Assembly (NCBI GenBank): GCA_949752735.1
Contig: OX457036.1
Span: forward strand, 14,106,516-14,170,515
DNA: 64,000 nt
Direction of reading: 5' to 3'
Origin: Lumbricus terrestris
Lineage: Eukaryota > Annelida > Clitellata > Crassiclitellata > Lumbricidae
The position numbers and the translations under genes were made by a program. Under the pieces are notes generated by a model. The model saw nothing but the letters and a program-made list of their open reading frames with translations, made no database searches and was not told the DNA's origin. Of the stretch, positions 1 to 15,691 are shown piece by piece (positions within the stretch are counted from its first letter, which is position 1; each line of letters starts with the position of its first letter).

Positions 1-60
1 TAGATTTGCTCAAGCAGTTTCAGTGGACAAAGGTCTGCGTCATCTATGGAGATCACAAAG
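1..60 (+). CDS. Kainate receptor exon 1 in window (partial): amino-terminal domain
   Basis: The exon enters the window with two bases of a split codon, then reads [19 protein letters not shown] and ends after one base of the next codon (phase 1) at donor GTAGGC. The strand ending in VCVIYGD is the usual beta strand of the LIVBP-like amino-terminal domain. Its upstream limit is outside the window. Confidence 0.8.
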
Positions 61-3000
61 GTAGGCACTGGTTCAGACCATGCTAAAATCCTGGCCATGC
101 TAAAATTATACTTGTTCGCTAAGGCTTATCCCGTGTAGCTTCTTTGTAAGGTGCCCTTGTAACGGCAAGGCTGTTTTACTGCGCCATATAAATTGTCGTA
201 ATTATTATTATTATTTATTTTTTGGCCCCGGGGTAAACATGATCCCTCGGGGACTTCAACACTCTAAAAGCAGATTTGTCTGATATGGAACCTGGATGAT
301 GACGATGATGATGATGATGATGATGAAGACGACGATGATGATATTGATGATGATAATGATGATAATCATAAGACGACATGTAGCAATATCGCTATTATGG
401 ATAGGCTGTAGGCATACTGGAAATAAAGGATTAATATCAACTCTTTGATGCTATCTCTTTCACATAGCACTCGCCCTTCCGTTATCATGATAAAAAGTCT
501 CCCCGGAAACAGTCTCACCCTAAATGAATGATGTTTCCCATCCGTACACTTTGAATTCCCTTTAAAAATAGCGTGTCGTCATTGTAGCAAGTGTGATTGA
601 AAATAATATACAATACTTTAAACATGCTAAATTGCTTTGCAGCAAAGTTAGAAAAATCCACTTGCTTAAAACTTATCTTTATATTTGAAGCGAATGAGAC
701 TTTTAATAGAAGAGATAATTTTCAGCACAGGATGAAATTTTGAGACTTTGCTTTACAAATGTAGTCTACGGATGGAGTTAATTCATTCTACAGCAGATCC
801 TCCGAGAGAGTCCGTATCGAAATAGATTCTTCGTGATAGATTTTAAAAGGACTCAATGTTTCGGGGCACTATACACAGGGCCGGATCAAGAAATGTGGGG
901 CCCTGTTCGGAAATTTTGGGGGGATCTTCGACCGAAAAATCTGATTACCGTTTTTTGGTCGTTTGGCCGAAATTTCTTTATTCTTTAGAATCTACATTTT
1001 TTTCCCTGCCATAAATAGCTGACGACTTTTTTCGCATGTGTGGTCCCCTAAAGCGTGGGATCCTGTTCGACCGAACATGTTGAACATGCCACAATCCGGC
1101 CCTGACTATACACGAAGTTTAGGCAGCCCAGTTACTTTTGTGTCCCGGACTTTTTAAATCCTGAGGGATCATAATATAACATATACCCTCGGGACAAAAA
1201 ATAACGAACAGACCGCAGACTAATCTAGTAACGCAATCAATCTCTTGAAAAACCGGTCAGCTATGTCACTAAGGAACCATACAAAGACGCAAGTTATTGT
1301 CGCCAAACACGCAAGAAAGCCAGCTTTCACTAAAGATCAATCGTGTACTGCAGAGGAAATCGCTTTTCAACAGACTTCGTAGAACACGATCTGTCAATGT
1401 CAACTGGTCAGCTCAAAGTGCTCAACACAACTGTTTTTCGTCTGTAGGCTATATATTTTCGTTCTACATGTTTACTTGCATACTTAGTGACTTAGGCCTA
1501 CTCCATTACTGCCTTTTATTTAATCTGGCAAATGCGAACTCGGGCTCTTTCGGTAAGAACAAGACAGATCTTTGTCAGTGGTGGCGCCAGGATTTCAGTT
1601 TTTGGGGGCTGAATCCTCGCGGAGGAAATTTTCCATTTCAACTCGCCAAAATTTCTGACGTCCTGTTTTTAGGCATTTGGTCAAAGTCCCATGCATATTT
1701 TTAAGTTTTTAGGAGGGGGCTAATCATGGAAATATTTCATTTTTACATGTAAAAGAACCGGATGGCCTCTTGTAGGGGGTTTAGCCCTTCTAGCCCCATG
1801 GCGCCGCTACTGATCTCTGTCCGTTTTATACATGAGCGCGCGCACGATTACAAAGTTAGAACTAAATGTTGGCTTTGGGGATTTCGCGAAATATAGGAAT
1901 CAGAAATGAATGTTTTAATAGCTACAGTTCTACCACTTCCAGATGCTTGCATGCAATCTAGAATATTAGATTCCTATCCATGCAATGACTATTATTGAGG
2001 AAGCACAGCAAGACGCCACAGAAATTGACGCACTGTCGCAAATTATATTTAATTAAGACATAAAACATTGCCCGTCATTTTGGACAATCAGTGATCGCTA
2101 ATATTAAGTCAAGTCTAAGCTTAGTCAATCAAATTTTTGTAATCAATTTTACATCACAACGCCATCGCAGACTGGTGCGGCGTTAGCTTCAAAGGGGAGG
2201 CACAAAAATTGATCGCAATTCCGCTGGGAGGGACCACCCACAGAACGAATTATTGCCAAATAAATCGAGAGATGAAGCAAAAATGATGCATAGTGCAAAA
2301 CAGGCAGTCATGGTAGGCTATAGAAGAAGCTTCACGCGCAGATGAACTTCATAATCAAGATTGATTGATTACATTAGCATTACATTAGCATTAGCCTACA
2401 TTACATTAGCACAATAATGATAATGTGATAATGATGCAAAAATGAACATCGCATAGGGCCTAGGTTTCACGCCACAATGTCATATCGGATGTCAAAACTG
2501 TAGGCTAAGTCTTAGAGACTTAGAATAATTTATTCAAACTCACAGTCGATACTGACAACCCAATATGATAATAGAAACTTTCAACGCGCCATATAATTAA
2601 TTGGCCTATATGATTTGGTCATTAAAAATCATTATCGTTTTTGATCACGACGAAATGCTAGAGCCATCCGACGATAAATCACTTTCATTTCACATTTTAC
2701 ATTGAGGTATTTGCGTCTAAAGGTGATTAACACATAGAGATTCTCATTTACGTTGTTAACATTTCATTGTTTATTCAAACACGTAGTCGCAAATGCGACT
2801 ATTTCGTCTGCTTGCTAGCATCCAAGCTATATCGCAAATGGTTGAAGACCGTTCTATTCGACCAAGGTCTTGTGTAGTCAGCTCAGGAACACTCTTATAT
2901 AAAGCAAAGTCTCTGGTAAGTTCCCTACTACAGGCGCTATTAAATAATGAGCATTCATAATTACAAGCACTGCATCACTGGGTAAGTCCTGGCGACAGGT

Positions 3001-3632
3001 GGAGGTGAGATAAGACTGACGTGTGTTGGGCAACGCGAACGCACTCCAGGGACCGTGTGCTGCTGAGAATTTATCTTAATGGAACACTGGCGGAAAGCTG
3101 GTCCGACGACGTTCTTTCAACCAATCGACCGAGACAATGGAACTTCGTGATTTCCCAGGAGATTATTCCCGGCAATATATATGCGCTACGAAGTGTCATA
3201 GAATGTCGCGCGCGGCTTTGCAATTCTGGCAGGTGTTCGCAGTTCATAGGCTGGACACACACAGCGGTCCGCTTTGACGCCGGAAATATATGTCGAAAAC
3301 AATAATAGAGTGTGTCTGGTGTGAAATACATTCTCTGTGGTCTGTGTTCTTCGACGCTTAATCCTCTAAAACAAGCACGAGTGCGACCAGAGTGATTTAG
3401 GACAAAATTGTCTGTATATAGGCCGCTGAACATATAAATTAAGAAAACCATTATAGCCATAACGGAAAACAATGAACAATGATGCTGATGTTAATAATGA
3501 TATTAATGATGATGATGATGATAAAAATAAAAATATTAGTGTAAAAATTTCTTACTGAAAATGATCTTTGAAAACTAAATCAAAAACTAAAACTTCCATT
3601 CTGGTTATTATAATGATAGCAATGACAGCAGC

Positions 3633-3706
<74 letters not shown>

Positions 3707-3753
3707 GAATAGTACTAATAACAATAGAGTAGGCTAATGATAATAATAATAAT

Positions 3754-3813
<60 letters not shown>

Positions 3814-6370
3814 TAATACAGTCAATGTGGTTAATCTTTGGATGACCTAGATCTTAAGAACCTGAGGGATCAGTATGCAAATCGGGAAAAAAATAAAATA
3901 GGATACAAATATAATTTTAAAATATTAATTTAACTGTTAATATATAATACGACAACCTATAACAATAAGGAATGAAATAATAAATATGACATTATAATAC
4001 AAATCAAATGATGATAAACAGGTGGCGACACTACTAATAGCTATTAATAGGAAAAACATCAATTATCCGTAATACATATACGTGGACAAATTGCACATAC
4101 ATATATAGGATCACATACATACATGTACAATTGTAGATACATACATACGTACATACGTGCGCACTTGCATACTTACGTACGTACATGCATGCATACATAC
4201 ATACATACATACATACATGTACATACATACATACATACATACATACATACACACGTACACACATACATACATACATACATACATACATACATACATACAT
4301 ACATACATACATACATACATACATACATACATGCATACATACATGCATACATACATACATACATACATACATACATACATACATACATACATACATACAT
4401 ACATACATAGCTACTGCATACATACATACATACATACATACATACATACATACATACATACATACATACATACATACATACATACATACATACATACATA
4501 CATACATACATACATACATACATACACACATACAAACACACATACATAGATTCCATGACACATACACCGAGACATACATACTTCGTACATATCTAAATAT
4601 ACACACATGCATACATTCAAATATGCATAGAATAACTGAGCATAGCATAACCACTTTAGTGTCGAATAAGCTATACACGGAAGTAGCAGCGCTGTATAGT
4701 ATACGGTCGTTATAAATGTATGTGAGGCTTGCGGCGTCGGTGGCGCTGGCGCTGGGGAATTGCCTTCATCACACGTCGCCTCTCTCTGCTGCAATCAAAT
4801 CGCACCCTCAATATTAGATGAAGCTGCACTTAAGGCAATTACAGCGAGAACAGAGTCCGACGGATTACACGGATTAAGTCCATATCATCGGATTCGATTG
4901 CAACTAAATCAACTGATGACTTTCTGGGTTGCATGGCGTGATCCCAGAATGCACTTCAACTCGCACCAAAGGACATGTGTATTATACCTGGATATACATA
5001 GGTTACAGTATGCCTTACTTTGCAGCATAGAGATTATTTGCCCAACGTCGACTTGACTTATCGTTTTGTCTCGTATACAACGCAGGCTGTTGTATGTCCT
5101 ACCCTGCAGCTTAAAATGTGTGTCTTTCCTTGCACCATGTAGTATGTCTAACCTTGCAACATACTAATGTCTTTCCTTGCAGTATATAGTATAATCTTAT
5201 CCTGCAGCGTATGGTATGCTCTTGTCTTACATTGCAACATCATTATAGACTAGTATGTCTTACCTCAGCTGCAACATATAGAATATTTTACCATGCAATA
5301 TGTCGTATGCTTTATCTACCCTGCAATGTTTAGTTTGCTTTACCATGCAAAACACGGTATACCTAATCCTGCTTCTCTTATCCTGCTTAAGTTTCCATTC
5401 CTTAAATAGCATGCCCTTATTGCACTTCGCATTATCATCGTTACCTAACGAAATCTTACCCTAATGTAAGACTATGTATATAATTATGTAGGCCTATATA
5501 TCCATGTATGCAAACACTTGTATGCATCATGTATTCATGCATGTATGTATATACGCTTTTATGTGTGTATGTATGCTTTTATGTATGTATGCATGTATGT
5601 ATGTATGTATGTATGTATGTATGTATGTATGTATGTATGTATGTATGTATGTGTGTGTATGTATGTATGTATGTATGTATGTATGCATATATAAGCGTGT
5701 ATGTATGTTCAAAAAAACCTGATATTCGGGTGCTGTCCACATACTTTTTCACAGATCTGTAGATTGCCTTACCTTGCCTAAGACTATGCTATAATAGCCT
5801 ATACCTTACCAGTTCATGAGTGATGTTTGCTAACTGATTAAATGTTTGTTCTTTGTTACTAAAATACTATTACAATACACTACCCTACCACATTGAGCAT
5901 GGTGTCTATAGCAACCCTGTCTTTGTATAATAACAGATCTCCTACTCATTCAAGGCATCATTCGAACTCCACTGAGTTCCGACGTCGAGATTATCATCCG
6001 ACAAGCGACGCGAAGCAGCATGCGAGAGACGCTGAAGGAGATCCACCAGCGACAGATCTACAACATAGTCGTTCATCTTACGACCGAAGACACGTACTAT
6101 CTGCTCCGTGCGGCAAGTACCGTCTTCTCTTCGCAACGGCCCTGCCCTGCCCTGCCGCCATTACTCATGCCGAGGATGTCGTGTGGGAAACGGGGCGGAA
6201 GGTTGCGGGTTCGAAACCTGGGGTCGCGCTTCAAACTTAACGTGCAATTTATCTCTCGGCTGTCGTCCAGTCTCTCGTTGGTCGGTGTGGATATCGCGAG
6301 ACATCTTGTCGTTAGTTCCTTCAACCAACTTTACGGAGAGACAGACAGACAGACAGACAGAGACAGAGAC

Positions 6371-6401
<31 letters not shown>

Positions 6402-9400
6402 CAGAGAGAGAAAGAGAGCAAGAGCAAGAGAGAGAGAGACGGAGACAGAGAGAGACAGAGAGAGACAGAGACAGAGATAGAGAGACAGAGACAGAGACAA
6501 AGAGAGACCAAAAGAAAGAGAGAGAGACGGAGACAGAGACAGAGACAGAGACAGACAGACAGACAGACATACAAAAAGAGAAGGAGACAAACAGAGACGG
6601 AGAAAGACAGAGATCGAGACTGAGATAGAGATAGAGATAGAGAGTGGGAGAGGCAGAGGAAGGGAGACAGAGACAGAGACAGAGAGCGGTAGAGGGAAGA
6701 AAAGGAAGAGGTATAGGAAAGGAGGAATGGCGCGGGAAGGGAGGTAGGTAGATAAAAGAAACGGTTGAAGACGCAGAGATACGCAGTGTGTAAGATTGAT
6801 GGATGGATGAAAGGTTGGGTGGAAGAATGGATGCGTTTTGAAATGGAAAGATACAAGTTATTCCTTCATTATTCCTCAGCTATGTTTCTTTCTTTCTTTA
6901 TTCGTCTGCTCTTTTGCTGTTCGATTGATCCACGAGTCTGTCTCTTTGTGCTGCTTGGTCTGCTTGGTTGTCCTGCTGTGTCTGTCTCTTTGTGCTTCTG
7001 TCTGCTTGGTTGTCCTGCTGTGTCTGTCTCTTTGTGCTTCTGTCTGCATGGTTGTCCTGCTGTGTCTGTCTCTTTGTGCTTCTGTCTGCTTGGTTGTCCT
7101 GCTGTGTCTGTATCATGTCTATCTGTCGACCTCCTTGTAGGACTGCAATTAGTATTCCATGTCCCGCTGTTTACCTCTGCATGCTACTTCTCGCTCTTTG
7201 CCTATCTCTCTCTACTTGTCTCTGTCTGTCTCTCTTTCTCTCTGTCTCTTTCTTTCTTTCCTTCTCTTTCTCTCTGTCTCTGTCTCTCTTTGTCTCTCTC
7301 TCTGGCTCTCCTGAGAGTGAGCGAGCTGTCTCTATGTCTCTCTGTATATTTGTCTCTTTGATAGATAACTCTGATAGATAACTACTCGCAAACATACATA
7401 AAAGCATCCACTCTCTGTCTCTCTCTGTCTCTCTCTGTGTCTCTGTGTCTCTCTATCTGTTTGTCTGTCTCTCTCTCTCTTTCTGTCCTCGTCACTTTTT
7501 TCTCTCATTTTGTCTTTCCTTCTTTCCTTCTCTTCGTTTATCTACATCTGCCCATTTCTATGTCTCTCTGTCTCTCTGTCTCTCTGACTCTCTGTCTCTC
7601 TGTCTCTCTGACTCTCTGCCTCTCTGTCTCTCTGTCTCTCTGGCTCTCTGATTCTCTGCCTCTCTGTCTCTCTGTCTCTCTGACTCTCTGTCTCTCTGTC
7701 TCTCTGTTTCTCTGTTTCTCTATTTGCCATTCATCTTTCTTTCTACATTTGCCAGATTCTCTGTGGAATTGGTCTTGCAATGGCGGTCGGTGTTGAAGCC
7801 ATTTTTCGCCTGCATGATCGAGACTTGCTTTGTTTGTTTCGTTGGTTTGTTAGGCTCTGCAGGTCGGGATGATCGACCAGAAGCATCAATACATCATCAC
7901 TAATCTGGTCAGCATTGATAGACCAGCTGTCACACTTCGCCAGAAAACGCATTAAACATTCGCATATTCTGTCGAAATTAGGCTTCTTACTCGTTTCACC
8001 ACAGACCACAATTAGGCCTATTTATATATAACTGCCATTGATCTCCCATTATAAATCACAACTCGCAGCAATGTAGCTTAGACTAATTTGTCATAATTTG
8101 CAAAAAGATTAATCAAGATTGAGTATTATTTGTAAAATTTATTGGTAGCACGAGATGCCACAAGGCCTAAATACCATAATTTTCATTGACGCTGTTTCTA
8201 ATTGCTTACCATAAGAATTAACATACAAGTTATCATGACAGTATATTATTTATTGTGCTCTATTATATTTGAGCTTCAATTAAAATCATGTTGGATAGAA
8301 GGCTTGACTTGTAACACTGAAGCACTGGTTCGAGTCTCCTTCTTGTGTATAGGGACCTTGGACAAAGTTATTAACTGGAAATGCTGTGCGCCATTGCCAA
8401 ATGCATGATTGTATACATGCATCTAAGCGATTAATATTGTGCAATATTGCATTGTATTGTATTGCATCAAGAAATTAATAAAACAAAAAATTGCACACAC
8501 CAATCAGAGATGTTCACGGAGTGAAAAACCGAGAGAAAAGAAATTTGCTTTGAGATATATGGCGGAAAGAGACAATTGGAACAGTCTTACAGCATCAATT
8601 CAAGAAATAAAAACTCAGTTTGCTTTTAGAAAACAGTTAAAGCTGCACCTGCTCTGAGCTGTTTGCATTCATGCTGAACTTTGACAATTTTGTATTATGA
8701 TATTGTGTGTAAAGCATCCTAGAAGTAGCTTGCTACCGACGATGCCATATAAATTGTCTTGATTACAATTACAATTGTAATATTATAATAATGTAATAAT
8801 GTCATAATGTCATAATGTGATAATGTAAATAATGTAATAACGTAATAATGTAATAATGCAATAGTGTAATAATGTAACATCGCGGTTATCAAAACTGTTC
8901 TAATCAATGTCGAATTAGCAAGAGGCAACACGAAATGATGTCCCTTTTACGTTAATTTTACAACAGTAATTTATCAGTCAGTCAATCAATCAATCAATCC
9001 AATCAATAAATTATAATCAACAGTAACTGTTGTTCACTTAATCAAACAGCAGACTCGCAGAATGCAGTTTGTTGCATTCAGCTAATTGCATATACACAAA
9101 GGCTTTAAATTCTAGAACTATCCCTACTAGGTTTTATTATTATAATAAACTTTTGCGTTATTTTACCACAATAATTATGTTTTTTTTATAAGACTCCAGA
9201 GACGAAGCTTCGATTACCATTACAAATGCAATGTAATGTAATGAAAGTTGTACATGTGGTTCATGGTGTATTTGTTTACCATTATAAATGCAATGTAAGC
9301 GATGAAGGTTGTAGTTCATGGTGTATTTGTTTAACACGATAGGACATGGAAACGTTAGACTTGGATGACTTCCGACACAATTTCGCCAACATCACCGGAT

Positions 9401-12400
9401 TTCGCCTCATAGATAGAACCAGTAGAAAGGTGCAGGACATCCTCAAACAAATGGCGCTATATGAACTACACACCGGATCGAAAATACTCAACTCGTCGGA
9501 AAACCTACTCATAAAGGTCTTTGCCGATTAAAAATTTCTCTCTATGTATGCACGCATACGTGCATGAATGTATGTATGTATGTATGTATGTATGTATGTA
9601 TGTATGTATGTATGTATGTATGTATGTATGTATGTATGTATGTATGTATGTATGTATGTATGTATGTATGCATGTAGGTATGTATGCATGCATGTATGTA
9701 TGTATGTATGTATATATGTATGCATGTATGTATGTATGTATGTATGTATGTATGTATGTATGTATGTATGTATGTATGTATGTATGTATGTATGTATGTA
9801 TGTATGTATGCATGTATGTAATGTATGTATGTATGTATGTAAGTATGTAATGTTTGTATGTAAATATGTATGTGTGAATCAATTTAGGTGTGTGTGCATG
9901 TGTTAACTGTGTGTATGCATGCATGTTCATATGTATGTATATACTCACCGTTATGTGTGTATATGTATGTACGCTTGTACGATTGTAGGCTACGTATATA
10001 GCCTACATGTATTTTGCTTTATACTGCGTCCCATCTTCCTCAAATTCATTCCACCGTATGCTTTATCAAAACTTCATCTTGAAATACCATACGAGTAAGA
10101 TACCGTATCCATCATAAAAGTATACCCTGCTATACCTTGTTTAGGCTTCCCGTTCTCACCTCATTTTATAAAACCTCACCTTTCTCATAGAACGCCACCA
10201 ACTCTAATTGACCCGATATTGCTTTCTTCAGCGTATCTGAGCATAATCATCTTTTCTTCCCTCGTTTCCCCTATACTCAGGTTGAGACTGCATTGATCTA
10301 CGATGCTGTATACGTGCTTGCCAACGCAATGGACCGTGTCGACCCAAGCTACACCAGACTACGTCTTGTGAACCTGAGTTGCGATGGAGAACAGGCGTGG
10401 GCCTTTGGAAGTACTCTCTACAGCTACCTCAATCTGGTAATGGTACATCTCAGTGCGTCTAATATCAAACCCAGTTAAATGGATTATTTATTTCATATCT
10501 CTTTATTGTTTCCTGCAATAAAAGTTCGTGTGGCTTGTCTGAGTTTGACGATGTAGTGATTTGAAGAAGTGTAGTGGCCGCTGCTGCTTTCCAAGGCTAT
10601 AGCTGAAAGGATTGCTGAAAATATAGCTTAAGAAAAGTTAAAACGGAGCAGCATATAGTTGATTGGTAAGTATTGCTTCAATGTATCATTGAATAGCCTT
10701 CATTTGATAGTTCCATTCAGCACTGCAGCCATGCATTCGTCAATCCATCAAAACACGTATCGCTGAGCAGTGAATAGTCACGCACTCGATGCATGGTCTT
10801 CCACCCAAGCAACGAAAGCCATCCGTCATTCCATATTATACATCATATATATCCAATTATTCATTCGTCATTACTGATCATCTAATCTATCCATTCAACC
10901 ACCCATCCATCCATTTATCGATATATATGCATATATAAATTCATCCATTCATTCATCGAATCATTCATCCATTCATCCATTTAACCATCCATCCATTCAT
11001 CCATTCATCCATCCATTCATCCATTCATCTATCTATCCATCTATTCATCCATCCATATATATATATATATATATATGCGTACATCCATTCATCCATCCAT
11101 CCATTCATCCATTCATCCGTCCATCCATTTATACATCCATTTATCGATATATATATATATATATATGCATATATCCATTCAGCCATCCATCCATCCATCC
11201 ATTCATCCATTCATCCATCCATCCATCCATCCGCCCCATCCATCCACACATATGTACGTACATACATGCATACATAGCCTGCATACATACACTCATGCGT
11301 ACAAGCACACATACGCAATATGCACCTCCAAGCTGCACACATCAATCCATACATACATCCTCTCGTTATATATTCGAGCCGCTACCATGTTGGCAAATTA
11401 CAAGACTCTATGGTTTCCGGTGGCATTCAATTTCTTATCCGTCCATCTAAATCGTGTCGAAACGGCCGCCAGAGGGGTGGTGGTCCTTGCTCCCTCAATC
11501 TCTCCACCAGCTCCACATGACGGGGCTTCGCGTGTCAAGTCCACCATCACCAGAGTTCGCCTGATCACGACATCTCGAGTCCGATTTCCAAGAAACCATA
11601 TTAAACCGGATCCGATCCATGAAGCAAGACATTGACCAAGCCGATCCGTTTTTTAATTAAAGACCCCGGCTTAATTACAAGTCCGAAATGACCGCCACTC
11701 TATCCGGATCATGTTAGGTTTCCTTCCCGGCCGCTAGGAGGCCGACCAGGCGTCGTTACACTTACACCAACGGGAAAGCCTCTATTTGAGTGTAACCGAT
11801 GCAGTCGCTCCCGTGTTTAACCGGTCGAGAAATTTCAAATTATTCTGCGACGTGCAAAATTATCCGCCGCGTTCGGTCGAATCGCACCGATCACAGAGTG
11901 ATGAGTCTGTGTTTGCGGCGGCGCTGCTCCATCATGCCTTACCGTCTATTTGACCGACGAAGAGACCTTCAATTACTTTCTTCTGCCGCTTCATACACCA
12001 GTCAATCAATCCGTCAGTCAATCAAGCGATCAACCATTCAACCATCCAATCAGTCAGTCCTTTGCTTTAATCAATTAGTCAGTCAGTCAGTCAGTCAGTC
12101 AGTCAGTCAGTCAGTCAGTCAGTCAGTCAGTTAGTCAGTTAGTCAAACAACCAACTAGTCTATAAATCAATTTTGCAAGCAAGTAATACATTGATCAATC
12201 AAACAATAAAAACAATCGATCGATCAATCAATTATATCAAACATTCAATCAATGGGTGCAAATCCTGTGGATATTGCTCATCATCATAGGCCCTATAGCA
12301 TATTTAATTAAGTCTAAAGTCTTTTTCATTGACTTATCAGGGCAAACGATTCTTAGTCAAAGCCAGGACATAATTTTACTGCGAACTAGATCCGATTAAG

Positions 12401-12594
12401 TATGCACTCAAAAGGCGCTATAAAATTGTTCCGGATATACACACATAGATACACGCATACACCTCATGACGTCAGAGGGAAATCTTATCAGTGTCGATTC
12501 ACTCATGAATAGTCTTAAACTTGAAATGAATGTCACTCAAACAATGCACTCATGATAATCTAAGAATACCGGAATATGTTCAGATAATTATAAT

Positions 12595-12655
<61 letters not shown>

Positions 12656-15197
12656 CGATGAGTTCTCTGCCAGAAGGCAGGTTCATTGGCTTTACGCCTC
12701 TGGAGATGATAATTACAAATAAAATTAATATAGAATACATAGCCTATGCATATAATCCTGTGTGTGTATATATATCTATGGTTGCATATATTAAGGAAAC
12801 TTATAGACTCTGTTGTCTGTAACAATAGTGTTATAATACAGGCAGGTGTGCAGTAATTGTCCTGAGAATGTTGCATGTCTTTTTTAAACTTTTTATGTTT
12901 CATTGGCCTGCCATTATTTGGTACGCTCGCTTGTTGCATGTTTAACGACACTGTCAGATCAAAGGTGGTTAGTGTCGCCCAGGTTCGCCCTCCTCCTTTA
13001 TCCAGGCTTGGGACTGGCACTGGCAGAGAACAACGTACCAGTGGCGGAGTAAAAATGGGTTGATAATAATTATTATAAGCGGACGGTCTTGAAGCGTGTC
13101 TCGTCACTCTAGACGAGACACACGCTGCAAAAATTATACTTTTCTTTTTCTGCCACTGTGGCAATCGTACGTGCATCTTCCCTTGTCATCATAACAACCA
13201 TTTGAACACGACACAGCGCTCTTGAATAAGCTAGTGCCCCTAAGTGTAGCGCCTTATAAATGTGGAGTCTCGATCACTGACAGGCTTCGTCAGTTTCAAA
13301 CTCCATTGCTCCAAATTCCATATCTTTGTCAGCCCAACCGTAACGAATCTGAAAAGAAACGCCTATCAGTATCAGTCACAACTCGGATAAAGATCGAATC
13401 GTTGCAGCCATTCAAATGCGTTGAACCGTACAGAATTCGTTCATGGTTTGCTTACAAACGTTGCGCATACGCTCCCATAATTATTCTTTTCTCCTCGGCG
13501 CTCCATACACTGTTATCCTTCGCCGATCGTCCGAAAATGGATGGACAGCCGAGGAGGCTAAAAGTCCATTGTGTCGGCGGCTTAGTGCGTCTGGCTGTAA
13601 GCGGAGAGCGGCGCGAGGTTACATGGCGCGCTATTTTACAGACGGCTTTGCGTATGGGAGTATTTTTTAAAAGGGGAATGGCAGGAACAATGGGAGAGGA
13701 TACAACAATGAGGAGAAAGGGTTGGAAGGTTGGAAGGACGGATGAAGTACGAGGGAGATGGGAGTGGAAGAATATACGAGTGGACGGAGGGATGAGCCGA
13801 AGAATTTAAGGACGGAAGGAAGAATGAAAGTAGGCTTGTTGAAGAGGCGCTATATAAATCTATGGAATGAATGAATGAATGAATGAATGAATGGATGAAT
13901 GAATGAAAGGGAGAGTTGACTAACAAGCACAAGGAGGAAGAGGGATTTTTATTTTGTGGGTGGGACGGGCGGACGAAGGAATGAGGATAAACAGAGGAAG
14001 GGGCAGAAGGGTGGACTAGAGGAGAAAGAAGGGAAGGGGATAAAGCAGAGTTGGAAGAGGTGTAGGAGTAGGAGGAGGAGCAGGGTCAGGAGCAGGAGGA
14101 GGAGGAGTAGAAGTAGGAGGAGGAAGAAGGAGAACTGGAGAAGTATGAGGAGGAGGAGGAGGAGGAGAAGGAGGAGGATGAGGAGCAAGAGGAGGAGCAG
14201 GATCAGAGCAGGAGCAGGAGGAGGAGCAGATGTAGGAGCAGGAGGAGGAGGAGCAGGAGTAGTAGGAGGAGGAGGAGTAGGGGTAGCAGGAGACGGAAAA
14301 GGAGGAGTAGGAGGAGTAGGAGTAGGAGGGGGAGGAGGAGGACGAGGTGGTAGGCGCTGGAACAGTTATCGATTTAGAGCGGAAGAGTGTCGCCAGATCA
14401 CTTCCGGTCTCCATGAATCACCCGGATGTGGAAATTATTGCGCCATCTTACCGTCTAACCACGAATGACCTCTACAACGACCTTTCTCAAACATTGCGTG
14501 CCTTCCGGAAAGCTATATAGACATGGGTTTGAACTTCGTCTAGTCACTTTAAAAAGAGGGTAGTTTTGGTGTTGGTGCTGGTGTTGATGGTTGTGGTGGT
14601 GGTGGAGGTGGCGGTGGTGATGGTTCTGGTGGTGGTGGTGATGGTGGTGGTGCTGGTAAACATTTTACAGAACAGACTCATTAATACTTTGTCTTTGTTT
14701 GACTTTAAACATAAAATTATTATTATATCTAAGTCATCAGAAGGATGATTTTTCAATCTGTGCGAGTTATTAAATTTCGAAACAATAGTTAAAAAGCAAC
14801 TTCCATTCATAATTTTTTTGTAATTAATTCAGCCTCTTTCTTGTATGGTTCTTGTATGATGTTCGTTCGCGAAGTTTTATTGCACAGAATTTCTTTATGT
14901 TCCTCAAATACCGCCAAAACTTCCAATTCGCTTTTCTTGGAATTTTCCAAAATACAGATAAGCTTCGATGGGCGATGATATACTGAGGCTGATATGATGG
15001 AGGGATAAGTTGGTTGTGATACGAGACTGTAGGCATTAATGGTCTCGTGGATGGTATCAAGATTTACGGTAATTGCTAATGTCGGGTGGTAGTGAAATCA
15101 TGGCTACTAACGAATCTATTGTTGTTGTTGATGACATTGTTGTTAGGGTTAATCGCAATGGAATGGCGTTGTTGCCTGTGAACGGGTCTGGTTGTAT

Positions 15198-15293
<96 letters not shown>

Positions 15294-15630
15294 GAATGTC
15301 GTCTACCATATATTTATGGAAACGAAGACTACGACTATGACGATGGTTATTTTCCAGGTGGAGATGGAAGGACTTGGTGGATTCCTATCCTTCGATAGTG
15401 GAAGAAGACGACACTTGAGGCTCGATGTTCTTCAGCTGCGCTCCAGTGGAATAGAAAAGGCAAAAGAATTTCTTGTCATGATGATGATGATGACGATGAT
15501 GGTAGTCACAATGATCGTGGTGGTGATGACGACAACGACGACAACGATGATGATGATGACAATGATGGTGACTAGTATTGGAATTATGGTGGCGAAAATG
15601 ATGATGGTGTGGTGGTGGTGGTGGTGGTGG

Positions 15631-15691
<61 letters not shown>

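Noticed and set aside
1297..1704. 135-codon plus frame
   Set aside because: Its 3' part is the MITE at 1576-1812, and the rest has no motif or codon bias.
4034..4794. Many overlapping frames of Met-Tyr-Val-Cys and His-Thr-Tyr-Ile repeats (also at 5504, 9505, 17475, 21218 and 46326)
   Set aside because: They are six-frame shadows of ATGT/ACAT microsatellites.
6170..6325. True tRNA gene
   Set aside because: Only a B box is present. No acceptor stem, anticodon arm or A box can be folded by eye; the same applies to 51506, while 52397-52450 belongs to a SINE.
6020..6628. 202-codon plus frame starting inside exon 2
   Set aside because: It runs from exon 2 past the donor into the AGAC repeat. The exon homology ends at 6112 and exon 3 continues the protein.
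13222..13809. 195-codon plus frame
   Set aside because: It starts in a LINE 3' end and ends in purine-rich repeat; no homology recognised.
15073..15633. 186-codon frame with poly-Asp and poly-Met-Thr around exon 6
   Set aside because: The Asp run is the (GAT)n array. Only 15358-15459 aligns with glutamate receptors and splice sites bound it.
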